Both the position numbers and the translations under genes were made by a program. This document shows, piece after piece, positions 1-16,105 of a stretch of 64,000 bases of DNA. The stretch spans positions 686,358-750,357 of the forward strand of contig CAJJDN010000003.1 of NCBI GenBank assembly GCA_905182985.1. Reading direction: 5' to 3'. The stretch is from Paramecium sonneborni (lineage: Eukaryota > Ciliophora > Oligohymenophorea > Peniculida > Parameciidae). The notes beneath the pieces are model-generated. The model made no database searches and was not told the origin of the DNA. It was given only the letters and a program-made list of their open reading frames with translations. Every line of letters begins with the position of its first letter. Within the stretch, counting starts at the first letter, position 1.

Positions 1-692
1 TATTTGGAAAATAATACTTATTCATGTAATCATATAGCTTTATCTAAACTCAAATTTTAAAAATTCAAAAAGTTTCCCATTCCCTAACCATTTATTGATC
101 ATGAAATCGAATATTTATCAGCTGTTAAATAATAACCTAAATAAAACTTATAAAATAAACCTGATCTAATACTTCCTGATACAACAAAAAATGTAGAATC
201 ATTAAAAGAGTTTACACTATATGTTTAAAATATAAAACAATAAAGGAAATAAAGAAAGCTTAGCAAAATTGATCATAATAATAGTGCTATCAATTTTAGA
301 GTTAAAAAAGAAGGTTCATAATAAAAATCTCCTAAATTGAATAGATAAAATTCTATACATCAAAATATTTATATGGGAAAGAAAAAAAATGTTAAAGTTG
401 AAGTTCCAAGTCCAAGACCTAATAATAAAACACCTTATTGGGCAAAAGAATTGTTTTAAAAATTGTAAATATAATTACCCTTATTATGAGAGAAAATGAT
501 TAAATGAGAGGAATGATAGCTAAATAAAGCAAAAATGAATAGCAGGTTTGGAACATGTATCATTCAAAAAATTATGAAAAGTAATTTAATAATATTAACA
601 ATTCTAGAAAAATATTTGATCTTGAATTAAGACCATAAACTTAAAATGCTATAAAACAATTTTAGAAAAGTCTTTTGGAGAAAATATAATGA
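1..692 (+). CDS. Q-rich hypothetical protein, 5' end outside window
   Basis: Frame 1 is open from the left edge if TAA/TAG are read as Gln, and a 26-nt intron at 465-490 joins it to a second exon ending at TGA 690-692. The protein is basic and Gln/Asn/Lys-rich with no domain I recognise; a stretch around 370-450 reads MGKKKNVKVEVPSPRP. The intron ends in GAG rather than the usual TAG, but it is the joint that restores frame. The gene converges on the M16 peptidase gene, whose stop lies about 95 bp downstream on the other strand. Function unknown; the gene call itself is fairly secure because of the long TGA-free frame. Confidence 0.6.
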
Positions 693-787
693 ATTTTACT
701 TAGATTATTTAATAAAATAATTAAAATTATAATTATAATTTTATATTAAAGTATTTATTTTGAATAATTTTATTTATTATTATTTCT

Positions 788-3700
788 TCATAAATTATTT
801 AGGGTATAAGCACATTTAAATTCATTAAGAGTTTTTAATTCAATTATTTATTCCTTTTCCAATAAATTATCTTTAACTTAATTAAATTGCTCAGTCAATC
901 CTTTTCCATAAATTTACAAACTTAATTTATTTTATTGTTTAATAAAGTATTTTTCATAGAACTCAATAATATCCTTAAATTTATAATAAAAAATATACTT
1001 TTTACACAATTTCATCAATCATTGCAATAGCAATCTCTTTTTCCTCTAATTATAGATTGTTACCTCTGATTTAACTCCATATATAAGCACTTTCATCATA
1101 TAAAGATTTATCCTTTTCTTAAAGAGAAGATTTCTAAATAATATATAATTATTACAGCTCCATTTTTTATATTATCTAATTAATCATCAGCTAATGATAA
1201 TAGTACATTGTGAAATTGTTTAATAAAGTCTTCAATATGTTAATTAACAACATAAGGCATTTAAGCTGTTCCTTAAACAATAATGGCAGCACCATCAATA
1301 CAACCTATGGGAATAAATCTCATTAATGCTACATAGCCTAACTACCTTTCAGTTCTTAAATATTGGAATGCATGATTATGGAAGAATTATTAAATAAGAT
1401 TCATAATTGCAAAATTCTTTTTATTTCTATGGCCAATTTAATAATAATTTATGGTAACTCCATTAACATCACTATTATCCCCTCCTTTGTGAATCAAGGG
1501 AACAACAACATTTTTGTTAGTAAAATCTCTAATGTTAAACACATGAGGTTCTTCTGATGTATGACTACTTGATTTATGGAAAACTTTTCTTATTGTATGT
1601 AAAAGATCTTCTACTTCTGATCTAAGTATATTACCGCTTACAAAAGATGATACTCTAAAATTGGAGAAATAGTTGGAATGGAATAGTTGTAGACTTTCCA
1701 TATCTAGTACAGCTAATTCTTCTAAAAAGAGTTAAGAAGTATAATATTGAGCTTAAACAACTTAGTTCAAATATTCTGACATAGCAACTCTAAATAACTT
1801 ATCTTGATAAATATTATTGTAATAGATCATCAATTTTTATTTGACTTAATAGAATGAATCAAATTTTAAATTATTTATGGATGATAGAACTTTTTCAAAA
1901 AATGATTGATAATTATCAGACCATCCATATAATTCAAGGGAAACCCCTTTGATACTAGGAGTAAATTGGAATTAATATCCAGCATCTATAGCTTCTTATA
2001 TTTCTTGATTTAAATTATCAGTAACAAGAGTGTTAAAAACTTGAATCAAGAGTTTATCCTTTAATGAATTGATAGATTTAGGTGTATTAAACATGACTCC
2101 TGTAAATATTTAAGGAACTTTAAATTATCTTTATAATTTCCACCAAGCTTTAGTTTCAACAGATCTTTTGATCATAAGAGGATAATGATTGATAGCCTCA
2201 TACTCTTTTTCATGTTAGATACAATCTTCTTTACTTTTAAATACAAGTGGTGCTTAAATAAAAGAAGTTTATTCTTTACAGAGAGATTTGATACTAAAAT
2301 CTTTAGGAATAAAAGTATTAATTCTAGGTAATATTAATGGTAATGATTTAGATTTAATCCAATCAAAGAGCACAACTTTAGTTGTAACAGCACTAGAAAG
2401 TTTTTTAATTTATTCTTTAGATAAAGTAATGATCTCATATTCTAATCTGTATAATTCAGATGATTATTTAAGATTATTAAATTTGGGTGAGCCATGAAAT
2501 ATTACAATATTAGATGGATTGAGCATTTCGGTTAAATAATTATAGATAATTTCTGGTTAAAATTCCTCATAGAGAAATTCAATGCTCATAGCATCAGTGT
2601 AATCAAAATAATTTAGATTATGTGCTATTTATTAGACTGTAGGATAATGATTATTATCAAGATAGTTAAATTATGATAATTGTAATTATTTATATTATTA
2701 CCAGATTTCTTCTAAATAAGGTGTGTAATTGATTTCATTTTTATCAACTTCTTAATAAAATTAATCTAACATATTATTAAAATATCCAGTAACAGTTTCT
2801 GCAACTTTAAGTTCATCTACTCCTTCAATCAATTCAATTTCAATTAAAAAGAATGTGAAATCTCCATTACCTTCTAAGAAAGTTCCTGCATCAACATTCA
2901 AAGCCATCTTTTATTTTACTAAATAATCTAATAATCCTTCCTTATGTTTTGATTTAATTAAAGATGCAATCATAGGTAAAGTCTTGCTTTTTTTAGCACT
3001 TCTAGGAGAATCTAATTAATAAGCTAATATTAATTAATTTTTATCTCCATTTGTTTTATACTTAACCATCAAACCAGTTTTCTTTAAAGGTAAATGTAAT
3101 TTCTATTTTTTTTTCAAATTTAAATTTGGAATTTATGAAAAATCACTTTATTCTCTTATCCATTTGGCCATATCAGGATAATTTGATTTTACTACTAAAC
3201 TCATAATATTTGCACTATAGTATTGTGAATGAAATTTTACTAATTCTTTCATAGGATCTTTTAAAGTCTTTAATGAACCTATAGTGAATCTACCTATTGG
3301 TTTATTTGATAATATCTAAAATAGATGTGAAATCTTCCATAAATCTCCTGATACTGCAATTTCATATTCACTATTTACTGCATTTACTTCTCTATCCACC
3401 ATACTTGAATCAAGTAAAGGATCAATAAAAAAATGAGCAAATACTTATAAAGCTTCTACCACTCTTTCATTATTAATTTTCATATAATAATTAGTTTCTT
3501 CTCCTCTTGTATAAGCATTTGTTGATCCACCTCCTTCTGCTACTAATTTTTAAAAATATCCTTCCTAAGGATAACTTTTAGATCCTTAAAACAACATATG
3601 TTCTAAAAAATGAGCTAATCCTGGATATTCATCTGGTTCTGTCCATGAACCAACATTTACACATAATGCTGCTTATGCTATTTTAGCCTCTGGATCTTAT

Positions 3701-4106
3701 ATTACCAATACCTTTAATCCATTTGACAATGTAAAATATTAATACTCATTCTTATCTATTAATGGCAATTTCAAATTTGTTGCTTCCTTATATGCCTTTT
3801 CTTAAAATATTGATTTAAGATGCATCAGTTCTTCATCTATTTACTTATGTTTCGATGTAATTACATCTCTTTAAGTCTAAACCATAGCTACCGTGTTTTA
3901 TGGTTACCATATTTAAAAAATACTGTTAATCTTAACATAATCTCATATAATAAAACAATACTATTAACATCTAATACTATTAGCACCAACATTGCTATTA
4001 AACAAATTAGTAATGCTCCCACTATTATAAACATAGTCTTCTGTTTATTTTTGTGTTTCAACTTTGAAATACGCCTTTCTGTTTATGAGATTGGAACGTA
4101 GTGCAT
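788..4106 (-). CDS. M16 family zinc metallopeptidase (insulysin-like), N-terminal membrane anchor
   Basis: The translated minus strand contains HFLEH near 3610, the inverted zinc motif HxxEH of M16 peptidases, inside the context YPGLAHFLEHMLF and followed by EGGGSTNAYT, both characteristic of insulin-degrading enzyme. Total length (about 1,080 aa after intron removal) fits the four-domain insulysin layout. The protein starts MHYVPISQTERR and then has a strongly hydrophobic segment (about residues 25-50), so it is probably a type II membrane protein, unlike cytosolic insulysin. A 20-nt intron at about 3885-3904 joins this anchor to the peptidase domain; further introns are needed but not all placed. 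It ends LNEFKCAYTLNNL then TGA. The exact substrate cannot be inferred. Confidence 0.85.
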
Positions 4107-4199
4107 TTATCAATAAAAACGTATTAATTATAAAATTGAGTTTATTAATTATCTTAATTACTATTTTATCTAAATAATTAAATCTCTCTAACTCATCAT

Positions 4200-4434
4200 T
4201 CATTACTTTTTCTCTTCATTTCCAACTTATTTCAAGCTATCATATTTTTAAATTCAAAATTATCAATTTATCTTTATTATTCCTCTTTTTTTATAAACTC
4301 TAATCTAATTATTTTATATCATTCCTTATAAATCATCCTCTTAAAAGCATACTTTGTTTCAACTCCAAATTCTTTATTGGTTTCTAATTATTTTTTACTT
4401 TTATATCAAATTATACATACTTTATATCATTCAT
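4200..4434 (-). pseudogene. Short coding-like stretch broken by TGA codons
   Basis: An ATG at 4434 followed by a 23-nt candidate intron opens a frame reading NKEFGVETKYAFKRMIYKE up to a TGA at 4319-4321. The same frame continues with protein-like sequence (IKKEEQQRQIDNFEFKN) through another TGA before ending. No GT-AG intron removes the TGAs. It may be a very short gene (about 31 aa), a gene remnant, or chance in AT-rich DNA. The rest of 4107-4478 shows nothing else. Confidence 0.2.
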
Positions 4435-4478
4435 ATTTTTTTAAATTTGTTTTAACCTAAAAAAATAATTATTATAAT

Positions 4479-4919
4479 TCAATCTATTGGAAGCTCATTT
4501 AATATCTTCTATTAAGTAGATCTAGAGTCTGCTTTCACAAATTTTATTAATAAGCTACTGTAATAAGCTCCTGGGATTATCATTAAGCTGCCTACTATCA
4601 AAAGTGAAATGTATTATTGAAATTTATTTGGATTTTTAATTAAAAAAACTAATCCAAAAATTATAAAAACTACACCTAATAAGAATAAAAATATAGTCAA
4701 GGCTACGACCTGAAATTATATATATAAATTTATTACTTTCATAGGTATAATATTAAAATCATATTTTTCATCAGGTTCTTAGTTCTGAATTGAATTGCTG
4801 GTTTAATCAATCTCATTACTTTAACTGTCTTGTTATCTCGACGATGGAGTATCCTTAGATGTTTCATTAATTTCAATTTCTTCAAATTGTTTAATCTTGT
4901 GTTATCTTTTATTATTCAT
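4479..4919 (-). CDS. TMEM230/TMEM134-like (DUF872) membrane protein
   Basis: A 137-aa protein: a polar Gln/Asp/Ser-rich N-terminal half, then two hydrophobic segments joined by a short loop. The first reads VVALTIFLFLLGVVFIIFGL and the second contains LLIVGSLMIIPGAYYS. The IPGxYxxxL motif at the end of the second segment is the hallmark of the TMEM230/TMEM134 family, which acts in endosomal and secretory vesicle traffic. A 27-nt intron at 4710-4736, ending CAG, sits just before the first membrane segment; it is a multiple of three with no TGA, so only the family alignment reveals it. Length matches the family. The gene lies tail-to-head with the DYRK kinase gene on the same strand. Confidence 0.75.
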
Positions 4920-5066
4920 TTATAAATATTATTTCTGCATTTTCTTGATTTAAATTTTTATATCAGAAGATAGAAAACATAAGATATTTTACAAAAAGAG
5001 AGAAATCCAATTGAATAATAAATGTGAAAAATATCATTTAACTTAAAAATTAGAATAGTGTAGATT

Positions 5067-6901
<1,835 letters not shown>

Positions 6902-6902
6902 N

Positions 6903-8062
<1,160 letters not shown>

Positions 8063-9260
8063 TTTTTTTAAAGATGACACAAAATTTATCGGAGAATATA
8101 ATTTGCCTGATTACAAAGTATTGAGAGGATATATACCAGGGTTTGGATAAGATCTTAGACTTTATTATACAAAATTGGATCCTCCTAACAAAAAAGCATC
8201 AATTTGTATAATACACGGATTTGGAGAACATTAAGGAAGATTTTTACATGTTAAAATAAATAACAATTTTTATTAGGTAGCTGATTTCTTTGCGAAAATG
8301 AATTTTGTTGTACATTTGATTGATATGAGAGGTTTTGGATTTTCAGGAGGACCAAGAGGATCACAAGTAATTACAGATCTTTAAATGGATGTCGAGGTTC
8401 TTATTAGATAAGCATCAAAAGATTTACCATTATTTTTATATGGGCATGCTATGGGTGCACTTGTTATAATAAGTTTATTGATTCGGAATTCAAAATTAAA
8501 AATTTCAGGTGTAATATGTACTGCTCCAACTCTAGGATTTCCTTTAAATAGAAATATTGGTCCATTTAAATAATTTTTAATCAAGAACTTCGGACATTAT
8601 TTAGAAGTACATATTTATTTATAATTGATTTTTTTAAGGACTTAGTTATAAATACAAATGTTAATCCAACTAGTATGAGTAAGAATAATTAACATATTTA
8701 AAGAATTTTTGAGGATAGATTGATTATGCCATTTTTGGGAGTGGGAATGGCAAGAAGTATTTATAAAACATTACCTTTTATCTTTAAAAATGGTGAGTTA
8801 TTTTAATTTCCTTTAATAATATTCCATGGAAAATAGGATACATAAAGTAGTTATGAAGACAGCGTTAAATTTTTTAAGTTAGTTGGAAGTAAGGATAAAA
8901 TTATAAAATTATTTGATGAAGGATATCATGAATTATAACATGATGAAGAATTTTAGAGTATAAAATTATAATTGAATGAATGGATAAAGATAAGATTGGC
9001 AAATAGTATACCATTTGGTAAATTATTAATTAACAAAAGGAATATTATCATAACCAAGATTGTAGAATGGGATTCCTATGAAAAAGAATAAAAAGAAATT
9101 GTTAATTTTTTTGTTAATTTTGTTTTTCATTTATTTTTGGATTGTGTTTATTAAAAAAGGTAAGTTTAGGAAGATTTAATATCCATTTGTACCAATATTG
9201 ATTTTGTATAAGAAATTCATTAAAAAATAATTAAAATGAAAATTAATATTATTTATATCA

Positions 9261-9871
9261 ATGGAGATTGATCATGAATTGAATCCTTTCAATATTAAGA
9301 AATTAGTAAATAATGGACACACAACTAGAGTGCTCTTTGAATCTGAATAAGACACTTTCATTTGTGAAGTGTAAGTTTCCAATTGAATTATTTAGAATTG
9401 GACCAAGTTATTAATAATCACCTGAATGTCAGATAAACATTAAATTAGATGGTAATGAAATACTGAAAAGAGAGATTTATAATTTATTGAAACATTTGAT
9501 ATTTACAGAGACTTATTAAAAGTAATCCTTCACTGTGATTTTTGATTAATGTCCTCCATATTCAAAAGCATTTAATGCCTTATATTACTCATTATTGTTA
9601 CATGGAGTAAGAATGAAAGATTCTTTTACATCCTGTTCAGCTGTACTTTATTATTTAAAATATTAAGTTTTTAGATGATAACAAAAGACTTGTTGTTGAT
9701 AGGAATGAAAAATAATGGAGTGCAAAAATAAATTTAGTTTATTCAATTAATTTATAATAAATATTATGTTCAGATGTGATGGGATAATTTAATAATGATG
9801 ATTTAGGAATGTTGATTTCAGGATGTATTAGTGGATGCAATCAGATATATAATTTTATTAAAGATCTCTGA
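9261..9871 (+). CDS. RNase PH-fold exosome subunit, RRP46/EXOSC5-like
   Basis: A 186-aa protein with two 25-nt introns that restore one frame. The order of features follows EXOSC5/RRP46: a strand block RVLFESEQDTFICEV, LKREIYNLLKHL (family KEIFN..), the central segment SFTVIFDQCPPYSKAFNAL, then LLLHGVRMKD (family ALVDAGVPMR) and a helical C-terminus ILCSDVMGQFNNDDLGMLI. Phosphorolytic residues of active RNase PH are not evident, as expected for an inert eukaryotic exosome-ring subunit. The start codon lies inside the last codons of the hydrolase gene, so one of the two boundaries may be wrong. Assignment rests on weak but ordered similarity; RRP41 or another ring subunit is possible. Confidence 0.6.
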
Positions 9872-9937
9872 TCATATATAAACTTGATTCTAAATTTTAA
9901 AACATATAAATAATTTATTGTTAAATATTTATTAAAA

Positions 9938-11043
<1,106 letters not shown>

Positions 11044-11069
11044 ATTTTTAAATAAAATTAATTTTATAA

Positions 11070-11629
11070 TCAAAAAAAATAAATATAACATCTATCATAC
11101 TGAAAATCAATATTTAATATTTAAGTTCTTTACTGATATCTTTTCTCTTTATCAAACTAAACTCTATTTATAAATATTCTGCTAATTACATATCCATAAA
11201 TTTTTTTAGTTTCTATATTCTCAAGTGTAACATGATTTAACTCTATTTAGTAATTATCTTGGTTAAAGCTATTCTATCTTTACTAAATCAATCATCTTTT
11301 TATTTACTTTAGATCATCTCATATTCAGATTTTCCGATCTTCATTAATAGATTCATCTTTTGACTTATTTCAGAATTATTCTAATAGCAATCCTTTAAAA
11401 TTTTTAATCAGCCTCTTAGCATATTAAATTCCAAATGTATCTGCAACTTGCTGATGCCGCAAAAGCCATTTTTAGATGTGAAAAAAGAAATTGATGAATG
11501 ATATTTTAAACACTAAATCAATTTCTTACAGCAAAAAAGTCCTTTCTAGAGATTCAATTACAATTTTGAATATATTGTAAGATTCTCTAGAATATTGATT
11601 AAAATATCATTAAAGGCTTCAATATACAT
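11070..11629 (-). CDS. Possible multi-exon hypothetical gene, structure unresolved
   Basis: From an ATG at 11629 the minus strand shows protein-like pieces in changing frames: FNDILINILENLT, then HQQVADTFGIQYAKRLIKNF, then a Lys-rich end reaching TGA at 11070-11072. A 25-nt GTA-TAG intron (around 11288-11312) and a 26-nt one (around 11180-11205) join the last pieces. The middle (about 11330-11400) still contains TGA codons in the expected frame. It may be a real gene with introns I misplaced, or a decaying one. No domain recognised. Confidence 0.35.
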
Positions 11630-12018
11630 ATTTAAACTAATACCTACTCAAAATGAAAAAAAATCAATATTTTCAACATTTTAAAATTATTGAATATTTC
11701 TTTATTAACAAAAAAATAGTATATATATCAATTCTTGAATTCAATTTTACGAAGTATTGAAATAAGTTATAAAATAATATTTTAATTCTTAGTATAGACG
11801 AAAACTCTAGTTGTATTTTTTAAAATTCATTCTCTTCGATTTTAATATTTATTCTAATATAATTATATTAGATATAAAGCATCAAAATTTTACTCCAGAA
11901 TGTTGTTAAACTAAATTTATTTTTTTGTTTAAGCATCTTGATTTCAAGAAAGCTGAAAATTTCAATGTATTTGAAATGTGCTTATAATAAATTTTTAATT
12001 ATTTTAACGAATTCTTGT
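11630..12018. other. Non-coding, AT-rich
   Basis: No convincing frame on either strand. This is the probable shared upstream region of the flanking divergent genes, with poly-A/poly-T runs but no recognisable site. Confidence 0.5.
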
Positions 12019-13684
12019 ATGATTGATTAAGAAAGCTTGTTAGCTGAATTGGGATTGTTGGATGACAAAAAATTATTGTTAGAACTAACCATATAACTTG
12101 GATAGAATGAACATGATATCATTTATCTATATGAAGGGGATGATATTGGACTTAAGGCTAGTTTATTTTGTGAAAAACATCATTTAAAAGATGAAATTAT
12201 TGATATTATTGCTCAAAATATCAAACTAAATCTAAATGAGAAAGAAAATTATTTTAGCTTCGTAAATTAATCCACTTAGATAAGCAACACTAATACAAAT
12301 AAACCTTTACATGATTAATCTATTAATTATATTAGAGAAGTAAATTAAGAGAAGAAAGAAAACAAGAATGATATCTTGAACAAATCATAGGCTGCCATTA
12401 AAAAAACTGACATATATGAAAAATAAGTCAAATAATTGAATTATAAAAATAATGTACTCTAAAAATAAAGGCTACTTAAAGAAGAAGAATAAATTAAAGA
12501 AGCCACATTCAAACCGAGGCTCAATTAAAATACATTAAAAATTGTCAGCACTACAAGATAAAATAGAAATTAAACTCCTGAATATTATTTATTGAAATAT
12601 GGATAATAATTGCAAGAATAAAAAAGAAAGGCTGAATAACAATTTTTGAATGAAACTTCAAGAGAATGTTCTTTTAGGCCTGAGATTAATAAAATGTAAT
12701 TATGATTCTGTATTTAGCTCCCAGAGAATTTGTGATGAAATAATCAAGAAGGATGTGAGCATGACTAAATTTGATTAACTCTATAATCACGCTAAAAAAA
12801 GAAAAGCTAATGATAAATCTTAAACTTCTTTTATTTAGGAATCATAAACTGAATAAACCAAAAGAAGTGTGACTCCTAATAAATCATATAATAAACAATA
12901 TTTACCATTTTTAGAAAGAATGGAAATGTAAAAGAAGATTAAAGAAGAAAAATTAAAATAAGAAATTGAAGAATCGCTTATGTATGATGATAAAAGTGGA
13001 TAAAAACTTTTTCAACCTTAAGTTCATAGTGCAAACAGATCCAGAGGAGGACTCAGTATTGGAGAGTACCTTTATCAATAATAAAAATCTTTAAATGAAG
13101 AATCAATCATTTAATTTGAATGTGATGATTTAAGTAAATCAGTATAAACTGAAAGATCTAATTAAATAGTTTTATAAATGAGAAAAAAAAAGCTAGAAGA
13201 ATATTTTAAACTTATGGATTCTGATAATGATGGATTGATTAGTGCTCAAAATATTTATCTCGAAGAATTACCAACTGAGGCGTTAGAACTATTACAACCA
13301 GTTATTTTATAATTGGAGAAGTTGGACATTTATTTGAATATCGAAACATGGACAGCAAAATGCTTAGATATAATTGAAAAAATGAGTATTTTTGATAAAA
13401 ACCGTCTTTTTTAAAAACAACCTAAATAGTAAAAAACCTTGCCTGATACTTCAAGTACCTTTAAACCTTAATTAAACTAAAAATCTGAGTAGATTGCAAA
13501 ATAAAGATAAACATTCAAAGGACCAGCTGCCTTATATCAGAAGGCAATGAAGGAAAATATAGTTAAAGAATAAAAAATCAAGAAGATTAAAGAATAATAA
13601 GAATAAAAGGAGGCTAAAAATTGTACATTTTAACCAAAAATTAAATTCTTTAATAGATCAACTACCAGCACAGAATTTTATTGA
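12019..13684 (+). CDS. EF-hand protein with F-x-P-x-(I/L)-N repeats, probable ciliary/cortical
   Basis: A 547-aa, Lys/Gln/Glu-rich protein with one 22-nt intron near 12697-12718. Three similar short motifs occur: TFKPRLN, SFRPEIN and TFQPKIKF (last residues), a pattern common in flagellar and basal-body proteins of protists. Between them lies one EF-hand-like loop, MDSDNDGLISAQNIYLEEL, with the calcium ligands D-x-D-x-D-G-x-I. Basic coiled-coil-like stretches connect the motifs. The 3' end (from 13019) is repeated exactly after the 331-N gap by an assembly artefact. Cell location is inference from the motif class; function unknown. Confidence 0.7.
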
Positions 13685-13823
13685 TAAATTTTACTTAGTT
13701 TATTATTTAATTATTAATAAATTATAATATAACATAATTATAATATAAGAGAGTAATTTAAGAGAGATAGACTTTTAAAAATAAAATTTAGATTAAACTT
13801 TAAACAAACAAACAAGTTATATA
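13019..13823. repeat. Direct repeat B, copy 1
   Basis: These 805 bases recur exactly at 14155-14959 across the N gap. They contain the last 222 codons and the 3' flank of the EF-hand gene. Confidence 0.95.
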
Positions 13824-14154
13824 NNNNNNNNNNNNNNNNNNNNNNNNNNNNNNNNNNNNNNNNNNNNNNNNNNNNNNNNNNNNNNNNNNNNNNNNNNNNN
13901 NNNNNNNNNNNNNNNNNNNNNNNNNNNNNNNNNNNNNNNNNNNNNNNNNNNNNNNNNNNNNNNNNNNNNNNNNNNNNNNNNNNNNNNNNNNNNNNNNNNN
14001 NNNNNNNNNNNNNNNNNNNNNNNNNNNNNNNNNNNNNNNNNNNNNNNNNNNNNNNNNNNNNNNNNNNNNNNNNNNNNNNNNNNNNNNNNNNNNNNNNNNN
14101 NNNNNNNNNNNNNNNNNNNNNNNNNNNNNNNNNNNNNNNNNNNNNNNNNNNNNN
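13824..14154. other. Assembly gap of 331 N
   Basis: All bases are N. The flanks are identical copies, so the true gap is probably zero or negative and the N length carries no biological meaning. Confidence 0.98.
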
Positions 14155-14959
14155 TAAGTTCATAGTGCAAACAGATCCAGAGGAGGACTCAGTATTGGAG
14201 AGTACCTTTATCAATAATAAAAATCTTTAAATGAAGAATCAATCATTTAATTTGAATGTGATGATTTAAGTAAATCAGTATAAACTGAAAGATCTAATTA
14301 AATAGTTTTATAAATGAGAAAAAAAAAGCTAGAAGAATATTTTAAACTTATGGATTCTGATAATGATGGATTGATTAGTGCTCAAAATATTTATCTCGAA
14401 GAATTACCAACTGAGGCGTTAGAACTATTACAACCAGTTATTTTATAATTGGAGAAGTTGGACATTTATTTGAATATCGAAACATGGACAGCAAAATGCT
14501 TAGATATAATTGAAAAAATGAGTATTTTTGATAAAAACCGTCTTTTTTAAAAACAACCTAAATAGTAAAAAACCTTGCCTGATACTTCAAGTACCTTTAA
14601 ACCTTAATTAAACTAAAAATCTGAGTAGATTGCAAAATAAAGATAAACATTCAAAGGACCAGCTGCCTTATATCAGAAGGCAATGAAGGAAAATATAGTT
14701 AAAGAATAAAAAATCAAGAAGATTAAAGAATAATAAGAATAAAAGGAGGCTAAAAATTGTACATTTTAACCAAAAATTAAATTCTTTAATAGATCAACTA
14801 CCAGCACAGAATTTTATTGATAAATTTTACTTAGTTTATTATTTAATTATTAATAAATTATAATATAACATAATTATAATATAAGAGAGTAATTTAAGAG
14901 AGATAGACTTTTAAAAATAAAATTTAGATTAAACTTTAAACAAACAAACAAGTTATATA
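14155..14959. repeat. Direct repeat B, copy 2
   Basis: Exact copy of 13019-13823. The reading frame enters at the gap edge and ends at TGA 14818-14820, reproducing the C-terminal part of the EF-hand protein without a start. Not an independent gene. Confidence 0.95.
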
Positions 14960-15351
14960 TGATAAAATTAATTTGAAGTTTTTGATTTTGATTATATTCA
15001 AAAAAAATTAGATTTAATAAATTTAGACTATTCTAATAAAAATTCTCTCCACAGGAACAAAAAACATATTGCATCTTGGAATAAAATATTTAAAAATTTT
15101 TAATTTTTGGTGGAATAATCAATTTTAGTAAAATAGTTAATAAATTTTGACTTCTGTTTTAATTACCCTAGCAAATAATTATCATAAACAAATAAAAATT
15201 TAAATATAATATCTATTTGATAAATTTAATAGTAAATAATAAATATATAATATTTATCTTAAAATATTTTGAGTAATATTAATTAAACTAGGGAGAATAA
15301 AAACATAATTTAATATGTTAATGATGATGAAATAAAATGTAATATACTTTA
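14960..15351. other. Non-coding, AT-rich
   Basis: About 390 bases between convergent genes (EF-hand protein and GAR1). No long frame, no RNA-gene hallmark and no repeat seen. Confidence 0.6.
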
Positions 15352-16009
15352 TCATTATTTAAATCCTCCTCTTCCATAGCCTCCTCCTCTTTAATATCCG
15401 CCTCCTCTACTAAATCCACCTCCTCTTGGTCCTCCTCTTCCACCATCTCTTGGTCCTCCTCTTCCACCTCTAAAAGGTGCTCCTCCTCTTCCACCTCTAC
15501 TAGGTCCTCCTCTACCACCACCTCTTGATCCTCCTCTGGCTCCTCCTCTACTTATTCCAGGTGTACCTTTTGGCTTTGGTAAAAATCTATCCATAGGCAT
15601 GCAATCGTATGCATCCATATAAATCAATTGATCTTATTTGAACTTTGATTAAATGTTTTGAGTACTGATTTTGGAGTTATTCCTTCTTCCAATGTTACTG
15701 AGAATAAATAATTTTCAATTGGACCAAATATTTCATCGACTTTACCGATTGGTTGCTTATTTTCAAAATATACACTTCTAAAGAATCTTGGAACCTAATA
15801 ATCATCATCTTCTATACTAATTGCTTTCCTAAAGCCTTAACAATTATTTGATTTCCACAAACATGAGAATAAGTAGCGAATGGTTCAACTTTTGCTGGTG
15901 GTCCTTAAGGTTATTGAGGTCTTCCACCTCTTCCACCTCCTCTACTAAAACTGCCACCTCTTGGGGCACCTCTTCCTCCACCTCTGCTATTGAAATCACC
16001 TCTGCCCAT
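15352..16009 (-). CDS. GAR1: H/ACA snoRNP subunit GAR1
   Basis: The protein has the classic GAR1 layout: a Gly/Arg-rich start (MGRGDFNSRGGGRG), a core domain and a long RGG tail of GGRGG repeats. The core reads YFENKQPIGKVDEIFGPIE and DCMPMDRFLPKPKG, matching YLENKxxIGKVDEIFG and LPLxRFLPxPxG of GAR1. It acts in the nucleolus with dyskerin, NOP10 and NHP2 in rRNA pseudouridylation. A 23-nt intron ending AAG lies around 15640-15662. Between IIVKAL and KAISIEDDD (about 15825-15835) the frame shifts by one base and no GT-AG intron repairs it, so a sequence error or a real frameshift is present. The start is the first ATG before the RG repeats. Confidence 0.88.
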
Positions 16010-16105
16010 AATTTAATTTTTATATATATTTATTATTCATAATTCAATCTACTCATATAAATTTTATGGTGGCTCACTTATTGTTAACAATATCAATAGT
16101 ACATT

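Noticed and set aside
3820..4101. Plus-strand 93-residue frame with hydrophobic start
   Set aside because: It is antisense to the membrane anchor and N-terminus of the M16 peptidase gene.
11340..11480. FERM-domain-like piece (AASASCRYIWNLICQEA) on the minus strand
   Set aside because: The resemblance is only a few residues, and another frame over the same bases (HQQVADTFGIQYAKRLIKNF) fits the surrounding exons better.
15318..15521. Glu/Val-rich frame over the 3' part of the GAR1 gene
   Set aside because: It is the same strand read in another frame of the RGG repeat DNA; periodic GGA/AGA codons produce such shadows.
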